DNA of 43,985 nucleotides from Bifidobacterium breve (GTDB lineage: Bacteria > Actinomycetota > Actinomycetes > Nanopelagicales > Nanopelagicaceae), in NCBI GenBank assembly GCA_945876865.1, contig CAMCPZ010000008.1, positions 1-43,985 on the forward strand, given 5' to 3'. Each line of letters begins with the position of its first letter. Position 1 is the stretch's first letter. Under the pieces are notes generated by a model. It made no database searches and was not told where the DNA came from. It saw only the letters and a list, made by a program, of their open reading frames with translations. Positions 16,644-24,772 of the stretch are shown here, in pieces. The translations under genes were made by a program, and so were the position numbers.

Positions 16644-17543
16644 ATGAGTAAACCCCGCTACTTCTATAAAAAGGGCGAGCTGGCCAATGGCGATTGGGAT
16701 GTAATCGTCAACGACAAACTTCCTGGTTGGAAGCACACTGGCACTCGAGTCGCCACACTTTCGCCTGGCAAAACTTTTGAAATCGCAGCAGACAAAGTTG
16801 AGCGCTTGATCTGGCCACTTGAAGGCGAAGGCATTGTTGTTGATTATGTTGTAAATGGTGAAATAAAGAACCAGAAGTTAGCTGGACGTAAAACTGTTTT
16901 CAGTGGTCCAACTGATGTTCAATACCTTTCAATCGATACTTCAATAAAGATTTCTGGATCTGGTCGATTTATTATTGCTGAAGCACCAGCAAAAAATTCT
17001 TTTCCAGATAAATATATTCCAGCAAAGAGTGTGCCCGTTTTTACTCGGGGTGCAGGCCCAGCATCAAGACAAGTCCATAACTTTGGTGATCCATCCGAAC
17101 TTGCGGCTGATCGCTTAATTGTTGTTGAAATTATTGTTCCTGCCGGAAATTGGTCTGGTTCGCCTGCCCACAAACATGACACATATATTCCTGGGGTTGA
17201 ATCAAACTTAGAAGAAATTTACTACTTTGAGGCCGCAGTGAGTAAGAATTTACCGGCGCAAGAGAGCGCAGATCCAGTTGGATTCTTTAGTGGACGCGCA
17301 TCTGATGAACGTGAATATGAATTAACTACCGAAGTTAAAAGTGGCGATGTTGTTCTTGTCCCCCACGGTTGGCATGGTCCAGTTATGGCGCAACCTGGAT
17401 ACGATCTTTATTTTATGAATGTAATGGCTGGACCAGATCCAGACCGCTCGTGGAATGTAACTGACGACCCAACACAAGGCTGGATTCGCAAAACCTGGAA
17501 CGAAAACGATATCGACCCAAGGTTGCCTTACTTAAATAATTAA
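16644..17543 (+). CDS. iolB: 5-Deoxy-glucuronate isomerase
   Basis: IolB converts 5-deoxy-D-glucuronate to 5-dehydro-2-deoxy-D-gluconate (2-deoxy-5-keto-gluconate). The 299-aa bicupin begins MSKPRYFYKKGELANGDW and carries the metal-site motif SPAHKHD...LEEIYYFE and the later PHGWHGP, both typical of IolB. I prefer the ATG at 16644, preceded by AAGAGAG at a fitting distance, over a GTG at 16617 that would add nine residues. It is the only iol gene on the plus strand at this end, divergent from the operon and probably under the same operator. It converges on the next Gfo/Idh gene with overlapping stop codons. Confidence 0.92.
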   Translation: MSKPRYFYKKGELANGDWDVIVNDKLPGWKHTGTRVATLSPGKTFEIAADKVERLIWPLEGEGIVVDYVVNGEIKNQKLAGRKTVFSGPTDVQYLSIDTSIKISGSGRFIIAEAPAKNSFPDKYIPAKSVPVFTRGAGPASRQVHNFGDPSELAADRLIVVEIIVPAGNWSGSPAHKHDTYIPGVESNLEEIYYFEAAVSKNLPAQESADPVGFFSGRASDEREYELTTEVKSGDVVLVPHGWHGPVMAQPGYDLYFMNVMAGPDPDRSWNVTDDPTQGWIRKTWNENDIDPRLPYLNN

Positions 17544-18505
17544 GGACGGCCCATCTTTGCGAAGATGGCATCGAAGAACTTAGCAAATTTAAGTGATTGC
17601 TCCATCGGCATCAGCCAATCATTTCCACCACGAACTACGCGCGCAAATGCATCAGACATCAATTGATATGGATCGCAGGCATCAAAACGTTCAATGCGGA
17701 CCTTGCCATCAACTGTAATTTCTAGCGTGCTTGGGTTGTTGTGTGAATTGAAAGAGTCATTTCCGCCAGTGCGAAGTTCACCCTTTGTTCCTTCGACGAT
17801 GAACCAATGTGTTAATTGAATATTGTCAGAAGCTACGGTCTCGGCAACAGCGCCACCAATATTGAAATTAACGCGAGTTGTTTCATCAGTTCCTGCTTTG
17901 TGCCAGATAACTTTCACATCAATATCTGAAACGTCAGCAAAGTCCATTGCCCAAAGTGGTGCAACGGTTGAGTAAGGTCCAAGGTCGTAAAGAATTCCGC
18001 CACCGAGTGCTGGATCAAGGCGAATGTTTCCTTCATCAAGTCCATCATAAGTAAAGCATGTTCTGATGCGAGTAACTTTGCCAAGTTCGCCGGAAGCAAT
18101 TACTTCTCTGATGCGCTGGCTACGTGGGTGCCAACGATTCCAACTTGCTTCAACAAAAATTCGTTTGGTCTCTTCAGATACTGCAATCGCTTCAGCAACT
18201 TCAGCTGCATTCATGCCAAGTGGCTTCTCGCAGAGCACATGCTTTCCGGCACGCATCGCTTTAATTGCTAATGGCAGGTGAAGTGAATTTGGAAGCGAGA
18301 TATAAACCGCTTCAACTTTGGGATCAGCTAGAAGTTCGTCATAGCTGGTGTAAACAATTCCATTTGGTGAGATTGTGAGGGCTTTTGTCTTATCGCGTGA
18401 AGCAACCGCGTAGATTTCGCCAACATTTGATTTAGAAATTGCAGGGTATAGCGCCCGCTTTGCAATTCCACCTGCACCGATAAATCCCCAACGTAATTTC
18501 TCCAT
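17540..18505 (-). CDS. Gfo/Idh/MocA oxidoreductase
   Basis: A 321-aa Gfo/Idh/MocA protein with GFIGAGGIAKR (residues 7-17), the EKP triplet at 93-95 and a second domain with SWNRWHPRSQRIRE and GGGILYDLGPYS. The latter motifs resemble the trans-1,2-dihydrobenzene-1,2-diol/D-xylose dehydrogenase-like group rather than IolG, so it may act on an aldose or a cyclic diol. The true substrate is unknown. It has its own leaderless-type promoter (TAGGAT, six bases, ATG) and is not part of the eight-gene operon. Its stop codon overlaps that of iolB. Confidence 0.83.
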   Translation of the reverse strand: MEKLRWGFIGAGGIAKRALYPAISKSNVGEIYAVASRDKTKALTISPNGIVYTSYDELLADPKVEAVYISLPNSLHLPLAIKAMRAGKHVLCEKPLGMNAAEVAEAIAVSEETKRIFVEASWNRWHPRSQRIREVIASGELGKVTRIRTCFTYDGLDEGNIRLDPALGGGILYDLGPYSTVAPLWAMDFADVSDIDVKVIWHKAGTDETTRVNFNIGGAVAETVASDNIQLTHWFIVEGTKGELRTGGNDSFNSHNNPSTLEITVDGKVRIERFDACDPYQLMSDAFARVVRGGNDWLMPMEQSLKFAKFFDAIFAKMGRP

Positions 18506-18511
18506 TTTAGA

Positions 18512-18517
18512 ATCCTA
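18512..18517 (-). promoter_or_regulatory. -10 element of a leaderless promoter (Gfo/Idh gene)
   Basis: TAGGAT on the minus strand is followed by TCTAAA and the ATG at 18505. The same box and spacing occur before tatB. Confidence 0.5.
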
Positions 18518-18538
18518 TCCCAGGGTTTAGATTTATGG

Positions 18539-19768
18539 CTATTTGCTAATCAACTTAACATGCGATGGATTTAGCTCTTCAAGTGAGCAAACTCCAAGAA
18601 GTTTCATGGTCCGAACCATTTGGGTGCGCAGGATTTCTAAACTGCGATCGACGCCTTCTTTGCCGCCAGCCATTAGTCCATACAGATATGCCCGACCAAT
18701 CCAAGTGAAATTCGCGCCAGCTGCAATACAGGCGACAACATCTGCGCCATGCATGATTCCGGTATCGGCATGTATTTCAAATTTCTTACCAAGTGCTTTA
18801 CGGGCTTCCGGAATCAATAGATACGGCACTGGGGCACGATCTAATTGTCGACCACCATGATTTGAAAGCGAGATTGCATCTGCACCGGCCTTTTGTGCAA
18901 GCACGGCATCATCAATATTTTGGATTCCTTTTACCAAGAGATTTCCATTCCATTGTTTGCGAATCCACTTTAAATCTTCAAAGGTAACTGTCGGATCAAA
19001 CATTGAATCAAGAAGTTCAGCAACTGTGCCCTTCCAGCTATCAAGTGAGGCAAACTTAAGTGAATCGGTGGTCAAGAAATTGAGCCACCAAGCAGGCCTT
19101 GGCAGAGCATTTAATATTGTTTTTGAAGTTAGTGATGGTGGAATTGTCATTCCATTTCTAACATCACGAAGTCTCGCGCCAGCTACTGGAACATCAACGG
19201 TAAGAACTAAAGTATCGAAACCTGCGGCCTTTGCTCTATCAACTAGCGCCATTGAACGATCGCGATCTTTCCACATATATAACTGGAACCAGTTGCGGCC
19301 ATCAGGTGCAATTCTTGCTACATCTTCAATTGAGCGGGTTCCCATAGTTGAAAGTGTGTAAGGAATTCCGGCATCGCGGGCTGCAGTTGCGCCGGCATAT
19401 TCGCCTTCGGTCTGCATCATTCGAGTAAAACCTGTTGGTGCGATACCAATTGGCATGGACATTGTTTGTCCGAGCATTTTTACTGAAATATCAACTACTG
19501 AAACATCACGCAAAATTCTGGGTTGGAATTCGACTCTTTCAAATGTAGAGCGTGCGCGAGTTAAACTCGATTCGGAATCAGCGCCACCATCGGTGTAATC
19601 GAATGGTGCCTGTGGTGTCCGGCGCTTAGCAATATCTCGTAAATCATAAATTGTTAAGGCTCTAGATAATCTACGCTTTCGACCATTGAAAATAGGTTTC
19701 CGGAAACGCATTAATGCGGCTAGCTCTTTGATTCCAGGAAAGCGTCGCTTCACTTTTAATTGGCCCAT
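18539..19768 (-). CDS. FMN-dependent alpha-hydroxy-acid oxidase/dehydrogenase
   Basis: A 409-aa member of the LldD/glycolate oxidase family, which oxidises L-2-hydroxy acids to 2-keto acids with FMN. Motifs in order: [14 protein letters not shown], the FMN-binding [31 protein letters not shown], the Lys of LLVKGI, the catalytic His-Arg motif SNHGGRQLD, and the phosphate-binding [19 protein letters not shown]-lactate dehydrogenase is the usual label, but other hydroxy acids are possible. It has its own leaderless promoter and faces the UxaA-like genes, which suggests work in the same sugar-acid module. Confidence 0.87.
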   Translation of the reverse strand: MGQLKVKRRFPGIKELAALMRFRKPIFNGRKRRLSRALTIYDLRDIAKRRTPQAPFDYTDGGADSESSLTRARSTFERVEFQPRILRDVSVVDISVKMLGQTMSMPIGIAPTGFTRMMQTEGEYAGATAARDAGIPYTLSTMGTRSIEDVARIAPDGRNWFQLYMWKDRDRSMALVDRAKAAGFDTLVLTVDVPVAGARLRDVRNGMTIPPSLTSKTILNALPRPAWWLNFLTTDSLKFASLDSWKGTVAELLDSMFDPTVTFEDLKWIRKQWNGNLLVKGIQNIDDAVLAQKAGADAISLSNHGGRQLDRAPVPYLLIPEARKALGKKFEIHADTGIMHGADVVACIAAGANFTWIGRAYLYGLMAGGKEGVDRSLEILRTQMVRTMKLLGVCSLEELNPSHVKLISK

Positions 19769-19774
19769 AGGAAA

Positions 19775-19780
19775 ATACTA
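19775..19780 (-). promoter_or_regulatory. -10 element of a leaderless promoter (hydroxy-acid oxidase)
   Basis: TAGTAT on the minus strand, six bases (TTTCCT), then the ATG at 19768. It lies in the 49-base divergent gap before the UxaA-like small subunit. Confidence 0.5.
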
Positions 19781-19817
19781 CACATCTGATTTGGCTCAAG
19801 ATATGCTTCGAATCCTC

Positions 19818-20120
19818 ATGACAGATAATCGCAAAATCCTGATTTTAAACGAACTGGACAATATCGCCGTCTGTCTCGTGGATATGGAAGTTGGCGAAGT
19901 CGTCAGACAAGATGCCCTCAATCTCACTATTCAAAATCGAATTCCCCGTGGCCACAAAGTAGCTACAAAAGCGATTGCTAAAAATGATGGCATCATCAAA
20001 TATGGCGAACGTATGGGGCATGCAACTAGCGATATAAAAATTGGTGAACATGTTCATACCCATAATGTTCTGGGCGATCGTCTTTCCACGGAGCAAGTAA
20101 ATATGGAGCAAAAAAATTGA
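19818..20120 (+). CDS. UxaA-like dehydratase, small SAF-domain subunit
   Basis: A 100-aa SAF-domain protein corresponding to the N-terminal domain of altronate/galactarate dehydratase (UxaA, GarD), which many bacteria carry as a separate subunit. LNELDNIAVCLVDMEVGEVV, IPRGHKVATKAIAKNDGIIKYGERMGHA and IKIGEHVHTHNV follow the family pattern. I chose the ATG at 19818, giving a typical N-terminus; an ATG at 19803 would add five residues, and a frame reaching back to 19686 would run into the divergent oxidase gene. The stop overlaps the start of the next gene (TTGA). It probably assists dehydration of an aldonate or aldarate by the two following proteins. Confidence 0.8.
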   Translation: MTDNRKILILNELDNIAVCLVDMEVGEVVRQDALNLTIQNRIPRGHKVATKAIAKNDGIIKYGERMGHATSDIKIGEHVHTHNVLGDRLSTEQVNMEQKN

Positions 20121-20929
20121 GCATGAGAGGTTTTGACCACGGCAACCGTGGCATTGGAGTTCGAGATCATCAATTAATTCTGCCCTCTGTTGTCTGCTCA
20201 ACCAGAGTTTCAAGTCGAATTGCAAAAGAGATTGGCGCAATAACTTTCGCACACCAACATGGATGTGGCTTTATCGGTAATGATGTTGGCCGAATAACTG
20301 ACTACTTTGCAGCTCTGGCAAATCATCCGAATGTTAGTTCGACTCTTGTCGTAGGGCTTGGATGCGAAACTATTCAAGGCAATGAACTAGCCGATAAATT
20401 ACTTGCTAAAAATAAGTCCACAAATTACTTGGTTACTCAAGAGAGCGGTGGTGTGCAAGGGACAGTGGATTCTGGTGTCGCCGCTGCAAAGGCGTTACAG
20501 GCTTACTATCAACCAACTCCGGTTTTACTTCCGAGATTGCATTTAGGAATAGATCTCTCGAATGATGATTTAAAAGTCGATGAAATAGTTGCAGCGCTGA
20601 CTAGCGTTGGCGTTGATATAACAGTTGCCGCTTCACAGAAGAATTCAGGGTTGAACTTCTCAGATTTAATGGAATCTGGAGTCCATGTGATTCTCTCATT
20701 CCCTGATGGAAATCAACCAGCTTCTGGTTTCCCATTAATCCCGACAATCAATGTTGCTAGTAATTCGCCATTGCATCTTGCGCTTTCAGATGATTTCGAT
20801 CTGAGTGCGGATGCAACCAACGAGGAAATCATGGAGAAGATTTACTCGGTAATAAATGGTGAATTAACTAAGGTTGAAGCTCTTGGGGCTGGCGAAATTA
20901 TCGCTGGACGCGAGGTGCGAAGTGTCTAA
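20117..20929 (+). CDS. UxaA-like dehydratase, shortened large subunit A
   Basis: A 270-aa protein homologous to the large (second plus C-terminal) part of altronate/galactarate dehydratases, but shorter than usual by about a third. It keeps the N-half signatures: GIGVRDHQLILPSVVCS with C28, FAHQHGC (45-50) and VVGLGCE with C83. Where the family has LGLECGGSDA it reads LGIDLSND (143-150), and the roughly 100 residues that should follow are missing before the C-terminal INVASNSPLHLAL and NGELTKVEALG. The start is TTG at 20117, eight bases after GGAG (20105-20108) and overlapping the small-subunit stop. It may be a non-catalytic or half-site partner of the next protein. Confidence 0.72.
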   Translation: MSMRGFDHGNRGIGVRDHQLILPSVVCSTRVSSRIAKEIGAITFAHQHGCGFIGNDVGRITDYFAALANHPNVSSTLVVGLGCETIQGNELADKLLAKNKSTNYLVTQESGGVQGTVDSGVAAAKALQAYYQPTPVLLPRLHLGIDLSNDDLKVDEIVAALTSVGVDITVAASQKNSGLNFSDLMESGVHVILSFPDGNQPASGFPLIPTINVASNSPLHLALSDDFDLSADATNEEIMEKIYSVINGELTKVEALGAGEIIAGREVRSV

Positions 20930-22085
20930 GCAATTAACTGCATTTGCCAGAGCAGATGAGAGATGGGGCTTGCGAAACCACGTATTGATTCTGCCGCTGC
21001 ACTCTGCGCTCTCGGCTACTGCTAGAAAAATTGCTGACGAATCAGGTGGCGCAGTTGCCGTAAGCCATGATTGGTCGGGCGAAGTTGATGGTGACTTCGA
21101 TCGGATAATCAAAACCTTCTCCGGCTTTGCGGCAAATCCAAATAATTATGCAACTGTGTTCATAACTATTGGAACTCCTGGCGAATTGCTGATTATTGAT
21201 TTAGCTAAGAAATTAGGCATAAACAAGGCAGAGGTACTGAATGTCGCAGAACTTGGTTCAATGAGCAAAATTGCCGGTGCTGGATTAAAGGTTGCAAACT
21301 CACTTGTAAAAGAGGCAAAAGCACAGTCTCGGATCAGCGCCCCGTGGAGTGCAATCGCACTTGGCCAAGAGTGTGGTGGTTCGGATGCACTCTCTGGGAT
21401 CACTGCAAATCCAGCACTGGGTGTAGCAAGTGATCGCTTGGTCGAACTTGGTGCAGCGTCGGTATTGGGAGAAACAACTGAAATTCTTGGCGCCGAACAT
21501 TTGCTAGCCGCGCGCGCGATCACACCAGAGATTGGCGCACAGATTATTGAAACTGTTGCCAGATATGAGCGATCAATTAATTATGAAGGTATTGATATGC
21601 GCGGAGCCCAACCATCTCGCGGAAATATAGAAGGCGGTTTAACAACACTCGAGGAGAAATCCCTTGGCGCCGCAAAGAAAGCCGGAAGTGCACAATTTTC
21701 TGGTGTTCTTGAATATGCAGACCAAGTTCCGAAATCTGGTCTTTACTTTATGGATACACCTGGACATGACACCGAACAACTAACCGGCTTCGCGGCAGGA
21801 GGCATAAATGTTGTCGTCTTCACTACCGGGCGCGGAACTCCTACTGGTTCAGCAATTATGCCAACGATTAAAGTTGCCACGAATACCACCATGGCAAGTG
21901 CAATCCCCGATCTGATTGATTTAAACGCTGGAACAATTGCTGATGGAATCAAGACGCTCTCTGAAGTTGGCGGTGAACTCTTTGACCTGATTTTAGAAGT
22001 AGCAAATGGCAAGTTAACTAAAGCTGAAAAGGGTCTGCATCACGAGTTCTCATTATCTCGGATGTATAACACTGTAATTAAATAA
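20922..22085 (+). CDS. UxaA-like dehydratase, large subunit B
   Basis: A 387-aa large subunit of the altronate/galactarate dehydratase family. The second half is intact: ALGQECGGSDALSGITANPALGVASDRLVELGA (147-179), SRGNIEGGLTTLEEKSLGAAKKAG, DTPGHDTEQLTGFAAGG, TTGRGTPTGSA and IKVATNTTMA. In the first half the family cysteines and histidine are gone: LPLHSAL replaces the PSxxCS stretch, SHDWSGE replaces HQHGCG, and IGTPGE replaces LGCE. Those are just the residues kept by the preceding gene. The start is GTG at 20922, four bases after GAGGTG (20912-20917), overlapping the previous gene by eight bases. The two likely form one enzyme. Confidence 0.82.
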   Translation: MSKQLTAFARADERWGLRNHVLILPLHSALSATARKIADESGGAVAVSHDWSGEVDGDFDRIIKTFSGFAANPNNYATVFITIGTPGELLIIDLAKKLGINKAEVLNVAELGSMSKIAGAGLKVANSLVKEAKAQSRISAPWSAIALGQECGGSDALSGITANPALGVASDRLVELGAASVLGETTEILGAEHLLAARAITPEIGAQIIETVARYERSINYEGIDMRGAQPSRGNIEGGLTTLEEKSLGAAKKAGSAQFSGVLEYADQVPKSGLYFMDTPGHDTEQLTGFAAGGINVVVFTTGRGTPTGSAIMPTIKVATNTTMASAIPDLIDLNAGTIADGIKTLSEVGGELFDLILEVANGKLTKAEKGLHHEFSLSRMYNTVIK

Positions 22086-23273
22086 TTAAGGTAATACGTT
22101 TAGTCTGCTGCCTAGCGCTGGATCAATCTGCCAATCACTTAACATTTTCTTATAGCTTTCGACATCTTTAGAGCCTGGTTCTGCGCCGGTTTTGACCGCC
22201 CGAATCATGATATTTCTCGGAGTGTGTTCGCCACCGATAAATTCAATTATTTCACTTCGATATCCGAGTAATTTAAGAATTTGAGCCCGAAGCGCATCTG
22301 TCATTAAATCACCAAGCCGCTCTTTCATTAATCCATGTTTAGTTAGCAGGTTCCAAGGTTCTGGAACGTTACTCATCTGGGTCTGCAAATCATGCTGGCA
22401 GCAAGGCGCAATCAACAATAATTTCGCTCCCCCGGTTACTGCCCAAGCAATTGCATCATCAGTTGCGGTATCGCACGCATGTAGTGCAATTGCTACATCA
22501 CAAGATTGAATCGATGTTTGTTCGATTGCTTCAGCTTTGAATTCAATTGTCTTTTCAATCTTAAGTTTCTTGGCAATTTCAGTATTGCGTTTTAAGGATT
22601 CGGGTCTGATATCAATGCCAACTACATGTACTGGCATATCAATACTTCTTAGGTATTGATGAACTGCAAAAGTTAAATATGCATTTCCGCAACCTAAATC
22701 CGCGATTACTAATGGCTTTTCAGCAGTTGGACTAGCAATATGTTTTGCTTCAATTGCTGAATTCAAAGTTGGAACCAGCAACCGTAAGAATTCTTCTACC
22801 TGCAAATACTTATCTGCTTTAGTAGGTTTTACTCGGCCTTCAGAATCTGAGATTCCTACTTCAATCAAGAATGGATCTGAGGCATCTAGCAATCTGCTCT
22901 TCTTGCGATCGTGTTCTAGGTTCTGTTCGCGAAGGCCTTTCTCTTCATGAACTTGGGCCTCACCTTTCTTGGTGATCCGAATCGCAAGCGCGCCACTGGT
23001 GTGCTCGACCAAAATATTGGCATATCCCATCTCCAAGTAGGCCTTTGCATCAAATTCTTTAACTTCTACATTCTTAGTTGTGGTTACGCGACCATCATTC
23101 TGTGAGATCTGAAGTGAGAGGCCACCTTTGATCGAAACTGGCCGGATATCAATTCTTTCAAATGGAACGCTCATGTTTCGGCGTCGGCCTGAGAGAACAA
23201 CTCGGACCAGCTTTGAAGTATCTGAAATTAATTGTTCTGCGCTGTTAAATGCAGCCTCTAATTCAGTAGCCAT
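22086..23273 (-). CDS. SAM-dependent methyltransferase (Methyltransf_32-like)
   Basis: A 395-aa protein with a class I methyltransferase domain in its second half: IADLGCGNAYLTFAVHQYL (motif I, about residue 195), VVGIDIRPESLKRN, and IALHACDTATDDAI followed by APCCQHDL. The HACD/PCCQ pair is characteristic of the Methyltransf_32 group, which includes proteins suspected to modify RNA or protein. The N-terminal 190 residues form a separate domain with basic stretches (SGRRRNM, EHDRKKSRLLDA) that could contact RNA. The target is unknown. It begins directly after the dapC stop (TAA then ATG) and is third in an fdxA-dapC-methyltransferase run. Confidence 0.75.
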   Translation of the reverse strand: MATELEAAFNSAEQLISDTSKLVRVVLSGRRRNMSVPFERIDIRPVSIKGGLSLQISQNDGRVTTTKNVEVKEFDAKAYLEMGYANILVEHTSGALAIRITKKGEAQVHEEKGLREQNLEHDRKKSRLLDASDPFLIEVGISDSEGRVKPTKADKYLQVEEFLRLLVPTLNSAIEAKHIASPTAEKPLVIADLGCGNAYLTFAVHQYLRSIDMPVHVVGIDIRPESLKRNTEIAKKLKIEKTIEFKAEAIEQTSIQSCDVAIALHACDTATDDAIAWAVTGGAKLLLIAPCCQHDLQTQMSNVPEPWNLLTKHGLMKERLGDLMTDALRAQILKLLGYRSEIIEFIGGEHTPRNIMIRAVKTGAEPGSKDVESYKKMLSDWQIDPALGSRLNVLP

Positions 23274-24341
23274 TTAAAGGCTTTTCGTTATTCGAGCTGC
23301 GGCATCTGCAATTTGAGCATCAGTAGCAGTCATTGCAATTCGAATATGTTGAGCGCCGGCTTCTCCGTAGAAAATTCCTGGTGTTGCAAGAATTCCAATG
23401 TCAGCAAGCCACGAAACAGAATTCCAGCAATCCTCGTTTCGTGTGCACCAGATGTAAAGGCCAGCATTTGAAAAATCAATCTGAAATCCAGCTGCAATTA
23501 GTGCAGAACTTAATACCTCGCGACGATTGGCATATCGCGCAGCCTGAATCGCAACATGTTCTTCATCTCCAAGTGCCGCAGTCATAGCTCTTTGAATTGG
23601 AAGCGGAGTTAGCATTCCAGCATGTTTTCTTACTTCACGAATTTCGCCAATCAAATCAGGATCACCAACAATTAACCCAGCACGATACCCAGCCAGGTTA
23701 GAGCGTTTAGACATTGAGTGAACAGCTAATAAATTTTTATTATTGCCAGCTGCTACTTTGAGAATAGAAATTGGCTTTGGCCCTGTTGCCGGAAAATTTA
23801 TATAACATTCATCGCTCGCAATGACCGTGTTATGTTCTCGTGCATACGCGATAACTGCTTCAAGTTCTGATTCGCTATGCACGCGGCCCGTTGGATTTGA
23901 AGGTGAATTAATCCAAACCAGATCGGACTTTGGCCAACTTTTTGCATCTATATCAACTGCAATATTTGTGGATTGATGAATCATTGAACCGACTAGATAA
24001 GTCGGATAAGCAACTCTGGGATATAGAACAGTTTTTGCCTGAAGAATTGTGGGTAGCCAAGCAACTAATTCTTTAGAACCGATTGTTGGCAATACATCAA
24101 ATTCCCCACTGGCACCAAGAACGCTGGTTGCCCAATTACGCATTGCACTTCGAAGTTCGGGTGTCCCGATTGTTAACGGATAACTAGGAGAATTCGCTGC
24201 GCTCTTTAACTCTTGTTGAATAAATTCTGGAGTCGCATCAACAGGCGTCCCCTGAGATAAATCAATTATTCCGCCAGTATGTTCCCGAGCGCGTGCACCA
24301 AAAGGCGCCAACGTATCCCAAGGAAAATCTGGAAGTTTCAG
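23274..24341 (-). CDS. dapC: N-succinyldiaminopimelate aminotransferase
   Basis: This PLP enzyme makes N-succinyl-LL-diaminopimelate in lysine and peptidoglycan synthesis. Motifs: LSQGTPVD, INSPSNPTGRVHS, ASDECYINF, the PLP lysine in SMSKRSNLAGYRAG, and GEAGAQHIRIAM. Homologues usually begin with LPDFPWDTLAPFGARA. Here the first conventional start, TTG at 24311, would cut that block. The codons before it read KLPDFPWDT and lead to a CTG at 24341, behind which an in-frame TGA occurs at 24356-24354. I therefore extend the gene to the CTG (355 aa). If the TTG is used, ten conserved residues are lost. It follows fdxA by nine bases. Confidence 0.85.
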   Translation of the reverse strand: MKLPDFPWDTLAPFGARAREHTGGIIDLSQGTPVDATPEFIQQELKSAANSPSYPLTIGTPELRSAMRNWATSVLGASGEFDVLPTIGSKELVAWLPTILQAKTVLYPRVAYPTYLVGSMIHQSTNIAVDIDAKSWPKSDLVWINSPSNPTGRVHSESELEAVIAYAREHNTVIASDECYINFPATGPKPISILKVAAGNNKNLLAVHSMSKRSNLAGYRAGLIVGDPDLIGEIREVRKHAGMLTPLPIQRAMTAALGDEEHVAIQAARYANRREVLSSALIAAGFQIDFSNAGLYIWCTRNEDCWNSVSWLADIGILATPGIFYGEAGAQHIRIAMTATDAQIADAAARITKSL

Positions 24342-24349
24342 AGTTCTAA

Positions 24350-24670
24350 CTACTCAGCTTTAGGAGGTAGCGCTTTAACCATTGCGTGATCTGTTGCAGA
24401 TGCACCAACTTTGGCAGCGCCGCCAGGTGAACCAATTTCTACGAAGAATTCGCTATTGGCTTTTCCGAACTCTTTCCATGCCGAAGGAATGTCATCTTCG
24501 TAATAGATAGCTTCAACCGGACATACTGGTTCGCAGGCACCGCAATCAACACATTCATCGGGTTGGATATAAAGCATCCGCCCACCCTCGTAAATGCAAT
24601 CAACAGGACATTCCTCAATACAGGATTTATCCTTAACGTCTACACATGGTTCTGCGATTATGTATGTCAA
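24350..24670 (-). CDS. fdxA: 7Fe ferredoxin (3Fe-4S/4Fe-4S)
   Basis: A 106-aa ferredoxin of the Azotobacter FdI/FdxA type, a cytoplasmic electron carrier. C9, C17 and C50 fit the 3Fe-4S cluster; C21, C40, C43 and C46 fit the 4Fe-4S cluster; C25 is the free extra cysteine. [29 protein letters not shown] is the classic core. The start is TTG at 24670, with AAGG seven bases upstream. Location ahead of dapC is a common actinobacterial arrangement. Its partner cannot be told from the neighbourhood. Confidence 0.93.
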   Translation of the reverse strand: MTYIIAEPCVDVKDKSCIEECPVDCIYEGGRMLYIQPDECVDCGACEPVCPVEAIYYEDDIPSAWKEFGKANSEFFVEIGSPGGAAKVGASATDHAMVKALPPKAE

Positions 24671-24772
24671 TTTGCTACCTTTCTAACTAATCTAATGCGC
24701 CTAGGATAGCGAATACCTGCAAATTCGTAGGTCTCGAACTCCAATAATTCGCAGAAAGAAGGAGCGCTCAAT

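Noticed and set aside
16559-16645. N-terminal extension of the SDR protein back to 16645
   Set aside because: It would place coding sequence over the operator-like palindrome and the iolB start, and the Rossmann motif begins properly at the ATG at 16558.
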